DNA of 64,000 nt from Ailurus styani (Eukaryota > Chordata > Mammalia > Carnivora > Ailuridae). This document shows positions 56,401 through 64,000 of this stretch, one piece after another. The stretch spans positions 1 through 64,000 of the forward strand of contig LNAC01001831.1 of NCBI GenBank assembly GCA_002007465.1, in the 5' to 3' direction. The notes beneath the pieces were generated by a model, which searched no databases, was not told the origin of the DNA, and worked only from the letters and a program-made list of their open reading frames with translations. The translations under genes and the position numbers were made by a program. Position 1 is the stretch's first letter, and every line of letters starts with the position of its first letter.

Positions 56401-57778
56401 GAGAGATGACTAAAACAGGATAAAGTTTATTATGGGCTGGCAAGGAAGTTCTGATCCCCAGAGGCACACAGGAACCCAGATTAACAGAGGGACCACCTTG
56501 TTGCAGTTACCCCGTCAGGAGTACAAGGCCCCCTTGGTCACCACTGCAGAGGAAGGCAGTAATTAAATGTGTTTATGTTCTGGGAGTGACCCCTATGGCT
56601 TTTGCTCACCTCCCCTTCATGACATCTGGTAATATGGTTCCAATAACCAAAAAGGGTAGAGCTGTAGAACCTTCCCACCTGTCCATAGGGGTAAAGGAAA
56701 ACTCAGCATGGGTATACACTAGAATTATCTGTGACCCAGAGCCCCAAAATATAGTGTGTAAAGTGTTAGCAAAAATAAAAATGTGTTCTATTCTGGATGA
56801 GTCAAGAAAGACATCTTAGATGAGCTACCGGCTGATCTCCATGTGAAAGGATGGAGAGGAATAGGCCAAAGGAGAAGGGAGATCAGGAACTTGCAGTCAG
56901 AGGGAAGTCACATTGAGGTGTGGCTCATGCTCGTATTGGTCAGAAGTGCAAGTGGTTGGAGCATGAATGAGCTACAGATGAAGCTCAACATTAAGGAGAA
57001 TGTTTTGCCTCATCTGCAATGCTGCTGAGTCCCATTCTCTAAAGTCATGACTCCAGTGGAAGACCTGAAAAGAGAAACAGTCAAGACAGATTGCATTTTA
57101 AGCAGGAAAACATGCAAGTGGGACATGGGTTCAAGTGAAGAAAAATTGGCAGAAAAGTATGATATTACAACAGTTTAGATGGGTTGTTAGAGAATCAATA
57201 GGAAGGACAGATTTAACAGGTCCTTATGAAATAGAATTGATAAGAACAGATGGCCATAAATGCAGGATATCTGGGAAAAAAGTAGGAGGAAGGAGCCAGG
57301 GATAATCATGGGATTGACTGCTTAAGACTCGACATTGAGGATGTGGGATGTATATCAGGTCTGTGGGGAGAAGGAAGAAAAAGCCACTTAGTTCTCTTTT
57401 GGACCCATTAAGGTGGGGGTGTCTGGTAAATCCAGATGATAAAGGTTACAGGAGTGAGCAGATAGCCTCGAAACTGAAACAATCTCAGTGATGGGGGACA
57501 CAAGAGAAATCACTCAGGAAGAAACACATGTGGATTGGGAGAGATATGCTTCACAAACCCTAGCCAATCTCAAGCTCAGGGGTAGAGTGGAGAAGGGAGG
57601 CCTGAGAGAGCCTTGGTGGGATTTTGCTGGGTTCACAGAGGTTGGGACAGTATGTTGATTAAGGGTACAACATTGCTGCTTAAAGATGTACTTAAAGGAG
57701 TAATATGAAAATGTACAATCATGACTATAATTAGTTGCCTTCCTTTTCATTCACTAAACTAGTTTGAGTTCTCATTTT
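56401..57778. other. Intergenic DNA
   Basis: No gene recognised. Confidence 0.4.
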
Positions 57779-57971
57779 CTTAAAAAGATTTACTTACTTA
57801 TTTTAGAGAGAGAGAGGAGGGGAAGGGGGAGAGGGAGAGAAAGAGAGAGACAAGCAGACTCCCCGCTGAGCCAGGACCCAGACACAGCGCTTGATCCTAG
57901 GACCATGAGATCATGACCTGAGCCAAAATCAAGAGTCAGAGGCTTAACAAACTGAGCCACCCAAGTGCCCC
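57779..57971 (-). mobile_element. CAN-SINE, older, minus strand
   Basis: Flanked by gagttctcattttctt and aagttctcactttttt, a diverged target duplication. Confidence 0.92.
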
Positions 57972-58990
57972 AAGTTCTCACTTTTTTAAGATTTAGGCTT
58001 CATTCCTTGATGGAGATTTTATAGTTGAGAATGACATATTTTAGGAAAAATGGTGCATTTTGATGAGTCTAATAACCTAACTTCATCATTATGGATTGGA
58101 TACTGAAGGAGTTGGAAAGAATGGTCATGCCCATCTTCTTTTTTTCCCAATTATTTTACAGAGAGAAGGTGAAGAATAACATTTTGGCTTCTGGTTCCCT
58201 ACAGCATCTGATATAGACATCTGCCTAAACCAGGATCCTGAATCAAGTGGCTGAGTAAGTAATTCAATCCAAAGTAAAAAACAGCCCTTTGCTTCAGTGT
58301 TTTCACTGATAGCAAGTTGAAGTTTACTGTGTGGTTGAGCACATGACCAGCTACCTAAGCAAGTTCCTTCCTTTCCTCCCTGCCCCCGTTGGAAGGATGG
58401 GGCTTACTGAAGTTGGTTTGAGGCCTGTGGTTATTTTGATGTAGTCAGTCTAATGTCATTAGACAGGAAAACCTGTAGTTGAGCCAAATTATACAAGTGT
58501 GTGTCCTGGTACCGGCATTAATGTGCACCTGACTTTCAAAAAAGGAAAAACCAAAACCCAGATTCCTTTCTTTTTCTTTTGGGGATTCAGCCCTAACATC
58601 ATTTTGTTTAAATTTCATAGGTTTATGTTTCATCAAAGTAGAATTTGTTGATGTAAAATTACATGCCAGATGTTCACTGTTTTGGAAGTTGTGGTGTATA
58701 TTTTTGCCGATGTGACCCTTGTGGATTCCACAATTATAAACCAAAGAAAGTTGTCTATATAAGGTTTCACCCATAGGCAGTGTGGAAATGCAGTAATGTG
58801 GGGCCTGGGTTCCACAAGCCAGATCACCTTTATTTTCTTTAAATATCTCTTTTCGAAATGCGTATTTTAGAGCTTGTCAAAGTTGGCATTTGGAGAACTG
58901 CAATTTAGTGGCAAGATTTTATATATATATTTTAAGTATTTTATAAGTCTTGCCACCAGCCCCGCATATGTGGTTGGAGGTGAGGTAGAG
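57972..58990. other. Intergenic DNA
   Basis: No gene recognised. Confidence 0.4.
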
Positions 58991-59029
58991 TAACAGATGA
59001 GGTCATGGAACTTTTGGTGAGATTCTTTT

Positions 59030-59213
59030 CAAGCAGTGATTGGCAGCTGGAGTGCGCTACAGCTTCCCAGGCAAGCTTTGTTAAAACACAGATTTCCCCC
59101 ACCCTGACATTCGGATTCGGAAGTCTAAGGAAAGGCTTGGTATTTCTATCAGGTTTCCAGGTGGTGCCATTGCTACTGGTCCGAGGACCGCACTTTAAGA
59201 ACCTGCTCTGAGG
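59030..59213 (+). mobile_element. hAT-Charlie (MER-type) remnant
   Basis: agcttcccaggcaagctttg, then ttaaaacacagatttccccc, then tactggtccgaggaccgcac plus actttaagaacctgctct fit the non-autonomous Charlie layout. Confidence 0.6.
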
Positions 59214-59220
59214 CAGTGAT

Positions 59221-59412
59221 TCTTTTTTTTTTTAATTTATTTATTTGACACAGAGAGAAGCAGTGAGGGAGGAAACACAAGTACGGGGAGAGGGAGAGGG
59301 AAGAGCAAGCTTCCTGCCGAGCTGAGAGCCCTACCTGGGGTTGATCCCAGGACCCTGGGATCATGACCTGAGGTGAAGGCATATGCTTAAGGACTGAGCC
59401 ACCCACTTTCCC
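59221..59412 (-). mobile_element. CAN-SINE, minus strand, inserted at the hAT edge
   Basis: Target duplication aggcagtgattctt near 59211 and 59414. Confidence 0.92.
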
Positions 59413-59669
59413 TAAGGCAGTGATTCTTAATGGTGCCTGCATGCCAAACTTCTTGATTTAAAATCTTTGGGGTGAGGTATACACCTTTATCATGGCCCAT
59501 TGAGTATATGACTGACCAAACCAAACTGACCAGTGACCTGGAGTCTGGTATGAAAAATAAACTAGGTCAGTCAGCTGCTGCTTCTCAGAAATTTGAACCA
59601 CCACCAGCAAAGAGGGAGGGCCAGACCTGAGGGGGATGGTGAGCTCCAGTCCCGTTGCGGCAAGCTGAA

Positions 59670-59756
59670 CGCATGGACTGGCATTTCTCAAACTTCATCT
59701 TGTGGCAGAGTCATCTGAGGGCTTTTAGAAACCAGGTTTGAGAACCACTGCCGTAG
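59670..59756 (+). mobile_element. hAT-Charlie remnant
   Basis: ggcatttctcaaacttcatc, then cagagtcatctgagggcttt, then aggtttgagaaccactgccg: short, paired termini. Confidence 0.5.
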
Positions 59757-59844
59757 ACAAATAGAGGGCATGAGAGAGCAGAAGCAGGGAATGGCAGACA
59801 AATCCCATTCACAGAGGCTCCAAAAGGGCAGACAACTAGAAAGG

Positions 59845-60035
59845 TGTCTTCAATATGTGGCCTCCAAACGACAGCATCGACATCACCTGGGAGCTCTTGA
59901 GAAAGGCAGACTGTGGGCTCCACTCCAAGCCTACTGAATCACAAACTTCGAGGATGCAGCCCACCAAAATGTGTAACAAGTCCCCAGTAGGATTCTGATG
60001 CACCGTAAGTTTTGAGAACCAATGAACTATAGTGT
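59845..60035 (+). mobile_element. hAT-Charlie remnant
   Basis: tcgacatcacctgggagctc, then ccaagcctactgaatcacaa, then agtaggattctgatgcaccg and a gttttgagaaccaat end follow the MER5/Charlie order. Confidence 0.6.
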
Positions 60036-61010
60036 AGGTGCATCCCTGTAGCTGCTCTGATTCCAGAAGCAAACTCCAGATCTTGTACTTATAAAGACAA
60101 GTACCTGGGACATCCCAAGGACACACACACCGGATTACCTGGGGCCGGGGACCAGGTGTCATATTTTGCCAGGTGATTCCAATCTACAGACATGTTTGAA
60201 AATGATTTCCTTAGGCCCAGGAAAATAATATCCCAGGCTACTGAGAAACCCCTGTGCTGTGATTTTTGAAATCACCATCAGCACTTTCTTAGTGTTCAGG
60301 AATGCTGAAGGGATTCAATATGCCTGTAAGGGGAATGGTTGTCCTCACTGTCCACAAAGGGAGGGAAAGAGCTAGGTATTACTATTTCTGATGGAAGAAA
60401 CAGAAACTTAGCGATGCCATCACGGTAGTAAATATAGAACCAAAATGTCAGTAAAAGCTTGGTAGCCCTGGAAATCATCCAAAGATTAAATGAGGCAGCC
60501 TGGAAAGTAACGTGGTTTCCTTCACCAGAGGAAGACAGTGAGTCTGGATGACCATCTGCACAGATGTTTTCAGAGGAATCCCTGAAGTAAGCAGGAGTTA
60601 GGACAAGGGGCAACCTTAGGTCCTGTGGAATTAGATTCCCTAACAGTTCGTGGATTCTCATTTCGTTATTTCCAAAAATCAGAAAGATAAACTCAGATGA
60701 AAATTATCTAACAGAATCATTGAGCCTTGAAAAATTTTTGCAAATCTACTTGTATTTTATCAGAATTCTGCTATTTTATATAAACCTCTTTTCACATTTC
60801 TAATCATGATTTGGAAAATATCCATAATTAGTCTTGTCAATATGCTTTTTTAATATTTAATGCCAAAATATCAAGGCAATTCAGAGAAAGCAATAGTAAA
60901 TTGATACTAGAAATTCCATCTCCATTCCAAATGTTGCCTTGAAATACAGACTCCTATTTTTAATTACTATGCTCCTACACTTGAGCTAAAAGGCATGCCT
61001 TAAATCAAAC
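60036..61010. other. Intergenic DNA
   Basis: No gene recognised; further short hAT-like phrases near 60150-60180. Confidence 0.4.
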
Positions 61011-61216
61011 CTATTTTTTTAAAGATTTATGTATTCAATTTAGAGGAAGAGGGAGAGAGAGTGAGCAGGGGGCAGAGGGAGAGGGAGAAAAATCTCAAGC
61101 AGACTGAGAGCTGAGTGTGGAACCTGACACAGGGCTCAATCTCATGACTGCAAGATAGTGACCTGAGCCAAAAATCAAGAGTCAGATGCTTAACTGACTG
61201 AGCCACCCAGGTGCCA
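61011..61216 (-). mobile_element. CAN-SINE, older, minus strand
   Basis: Head TGGCACCTGGGTGGCTCAGT on minus; diverged body. Confidence 0.9.
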
Positions 61217-61565
61217 TCCTGGGGTAGACTGTTGATCATTGAGTTCCCTCCTTTTCCCTAACCCAGGACCCACTTCTACCCAGACTTCGCTGGGAAGAAT
61301 GAATGTTCTTACCCCAGGGATGTTGGTAGGCTTGGGCATGAATCTTGCTTTGGCTAATAGGATATGGGAGAACTGGCAGCTCCAGTTCTGAGCTGGAGCC
61401 AAGGAGGCATTGTGTGTGTTTGCTTGCTTCTGCTGGAGCTTCTGTCTTCCATTATGAGAAGAATGTGCTCTATCCTGTATATTCCCTCCATTTCAGCCCA
61501 GGCCCAAGATAAAACTTGTGGAGCTGTCCCAACTTACCCCTGACCTGTGAACTGGAGAACAAACT
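61217..61565. mobile_element. Possible MaLR-type LTR remnant
   Basis: cgctgggaagaatgaatgtt, then atcttgctttggctaatagg, then cttctgctggagcttctgtc recall old MLT1-class LTR text. Weak. Confidence 0.35.
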
Positions 61566-62002
61566 TACTTACCATTACTGTTTTATGGTTTGGTTGTTTG
61601 GTGACCTAATATGGTACCAGACTCGTTTCTCCTACAAGTTTTTCCTTCTATTTTTCTTTCTTTCCTATTATGAAAATCTTTAGATGTAAACAAATATTAA
61701 AAATATGAAGAAGTATCTTTTACCTATCACCAAACCTAACATAAGAATATGTGCTATGTTTAGTTTTTTGTTTGCTTGCTTTGAAAGGAAATCCCAGATA
61801 TCACATCATTTCAACCATGCCCACCCAGAACTTTGGTATGCATTTCAAAACAAACAATATTTTATTTTATATCTCCAATGTGACTAGCATCTCTAACAAA
61901 ATGAAGAATCATTCTGGTGTATTTTCTGGTTCATTTTCTAGTGGGACCACTAAAATATCTTCAGTTACTTTTAAGTAACTTTTAATTAGAATATTATCCC
62001 CT
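61566..62002. other. Intergenic DNA
   Basis: No gene recognised. Confidence 0.4.
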
Positions 62003-62141
62003 CTGGGTGCCTGGGTGGCTCAGTCAGTTAAGTATATGCCTTTGGCTCAGGTCACGATCCTGGGGTCCTAAGATCAAATCCCACATCGGGCTCTGCTCAT
62101 CAAGGAGTTTGCTTCTCCCTCTGCCTCTCCCCTCTGCTCAT

Positions 62142-62194
<53 letters not shown>

Positions 62195-62218
62195 AATAAA
62201 TAAAATCTTAAAAAAATA
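62003..62218 (+). mobile_element. CAN-SINE with expanded (CT)n
   Basis: Complete SINE whose 3' CT-rich part is expanded to about 22 CT units (62147-62190). Target duplication aatattatcc near 61990 and 62219. Confidence 0.93.
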
Positions 62219-62639
62219 AAATATTATCCTCTTCCTTATCATTGTTTTCATATCATTGCTTGTTGAAGAAATCAGATCAACTGTACCGTGGAAATAGTTC
62301 ACATTCTAAATTTGGCTGTTATGTCATGGAGAGCTCTAACTTGTTCTCGCAGCCCCGAAGTATCAGTGAATTAGAAGATAGATCTAAGGCTTTATTAGAT
62401 TGAAATTCACATATGCTCTGATAGGGAAAGAAGAATGCTTTGTAGCTGGTGCCATGTACTGCATGCTGTATCATATTAGTAGTCTTATGAGGCCAGTTTA
62501 TCTCATGTTTACTGTAGGGAAATATATCATTTAATTATTTATTTAATAGATACATAATTCAGTACATTAATAATAATTCAATATATATATTTCCTTCCCC
62601 TTCTTACACAGAAGGTGGGGAAATATATAGATTTTCTAT

Positions 62640-62807
62640 TTCTTGACTTTTTTTTTACTTTAGAAATCTATTCTGCAAATCACTCCATACCAATATATGC
62701 AAATCTTTTATTCCTTTATTTAGCTGCATAATATTCCCATGGGTAAATATACTATAGTTTATTTAATCAGCTCCATGGATGGACATTTTACTTTATTTTA
62801 TTTTATT

Positions 62808-62854
<47 letters not shown>

Positions 62855-63480
62855 TTTCACAGCGGGAGAGAGATCACAAGGAGGCAGAGAGGCAGGCAGA
62901 GAGAGAGAGGGGGAAGCAGGCTCCCCGCCAAGCAGAGAGCCCGATGCGGGCTTCGATCCCAGGACCCTGAGATCATGACCTGGGCCGAAAGCAGAGGCCT
63001 CAACCCACTGAGCCACCCAGGCGCCCTGGATGGACATTTTAATTGGTTCTCTTTTGTTAATAAAAATAGTGCCACATTTAATAAAATTGTACACTTGCTC
63101 CATTTTATCTTTGCAGATGTATTTTTGGGATTGAATCCTAGAAGCAGGATTGCTGAATCAGAGACTAAGTGTATATTTATTGTACAACACTGCCAAATTC
63201 TCCACAGGGGCTGTACCATTTTGCATTTTTGCTGGTCACATAGGAGAAAAAGCATTCTCCTCTGCCTTGCCATCAGAGTAAGTTAGCACACTCCTCCATG
63301 TCTGTAGAGTTATATTTCTTTTATTATAAGTGAAGTTGAGTGTGATTCAGAGTTCAAGAGTCATTTGTATTAATTTGCCTTTGACTCATCTTCTCATATC
63401 TCCTATTATTTACCCAGAGAGTTGTGTTGGCCATTATCTTATCAGTTCTAGTAGCTTTTTAATATATTAGGTATATTAAC
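62640..63480 (-). mobile_element. Ancient L1 fragment, minus strand, split by a SINE
   Basis: ttatttagctgcataatatt, then (after the SINE) ttgggattgaatcctagaag, then ctgccaaattctccacaggg follow the antisense of L1 ORF2/3'UTR of an old family. Confidence 0.65.
62791..63026 (-). mobile_element. CAN-SINE with expanded tail
   Basis: Perfect target duplication tggatggacatttta (62776-62790 and 63027-63041). The tail is expanded to about 13-16 TTTA/TTTTA units on the + strand. Confidence 0.96.
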
Positions 63481-63558
63481 TTTCTTTTTTAAATCCAATG
63501 CTTTATTATTGCTTTTTGCTTTTGCATTTTGGGGAAAGAGCTCATAAAATGTGTTACT

Positions 63559-63740
63559 GGGGTGCCTGGGTGGCTCTGTCACTTAAGCATCCAACTCTTG
63601 GTTTCAGCCCAGGTCATGGGATTGACCCCCGCCACAGGCTCCGTGTTCAGTGGGGAGTTTACTTGAGATTCTTTACCTTTCCCTCTGCCCCACCCTGCTC
63701 TCTAGCTCTCTCTCCAAAATAAATAAATAAATATTAAAAA
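63559..63740 (+). mobile_element. CAN-SINE, older, plus strand
   Basis: Head ggggtgcctgggtggctctg, tail aaataaataaataaat; flanks aatgtgttact / aatgtgtcctt. Confidence 0.9.
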
Positions 63741-64000
63741 TAATGTGTCCTTACTGTTAAGTAAGATATTCTTGCACTGTTCTTTGTTATTCAACCTTTG
63801 TCAGATTTGCAACATTTTTAGTCTTTGTCATCGACAATCCATTTAAATAGCAGACATTTTTATTTATTTATTTTATTTTTTGTATCTTCTGAAATATTTT
63901 AAGTAATATTACATCCTCTGGTCTTTACAGGTTCAGTAAAATATCCATGCAAAATTCTCTTGGTTCATCACAAGGTATTTTGCAGTTATGTTTTCTTCCT
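63741..64000. other. AT-rich right edge
   Basis: Possibly continuation of the antisense old L1 (caacctttgtcagatttgca). No gene. Confidence 0.4.

Overview
This looks like nuclear DNA from a caniform carnivore, most probably a mustelid (ferret, mink, weasel, otter or badger group). The evidence is about 23 copies of a tRNA-Lys-derived SINE (CAN-SINE/SINEC) with the mustelid-style head (cctgggtggctcagtggg, then ttaaagcctctgcc) and the (AAATA)n AATCTTT tail, together with carnivore-type L1 3' ends. No intact cellular protein-coding gene is visible. Everything here was read by eye; no alignment or database search was run.

Region 1 (about 1-16.9 kb) is a graveyard of immunoglobulin lambda variable (IGLV) genes. 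Six relics lie head to tail on the + strand: 4002-4426, 5440-5939 (IGLV10-like), 7162-7440, 9029-9678 (IGLV5-like), about 12340-12640 and 15591-16400 (both IGLV1-like). All are broken by stops, frameshifts or missing segments. Three keep recognisable V-type recombination signals with a 22-23 nt spacer, one with consensus heptamer and nonamer. The last two belong to a tandem duplication with an offset of about 3.77 kb. Old L1, L1 3' ends, SINEs, a probable ERVL LTR and microsatellites are interspersed.

Region 2 (about 16.9-32.7 kb) is AT-richer and gene-poor. It holds a broken retrocopy of calmegin (CLGN, minus strand, 18.2-18.7 kb), several SINEs and L1 tails, L2 remnants, and a cluster of three perfect local duplications at 25.27-26.52 kb.

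Region 3 (32776-39725) is a class II (betaretrovirus-like) endogenous provirus. It has two LTRs, a 6-bp target duplication (CAATCC), a tRNA-Lys3-like primer binding site and a polypurine tract. Fragments of gag, integrase and env survive; protease and most of pol are absent. The transmembrane part of env is still open for 294 codons. One SINE lies inside the 5' LTR and another inside an internal repeat.

Region 4 (39.7-64 kb) is intergenic: SINEs, an MLT1 LTR, an unidentified solo LTR (minus strand), L1M/L2/hAT-Charlie remnants and microsatellites.

Six isolated single N bases, at least three of them between short direct repeats, and one 165-N gap inside a SINE show that the assembly was stitched here. 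Duplications and the composition change near 17 kb should be read with that in mind. I saw no CRISPR array, RNA gene or novel defence-like system.
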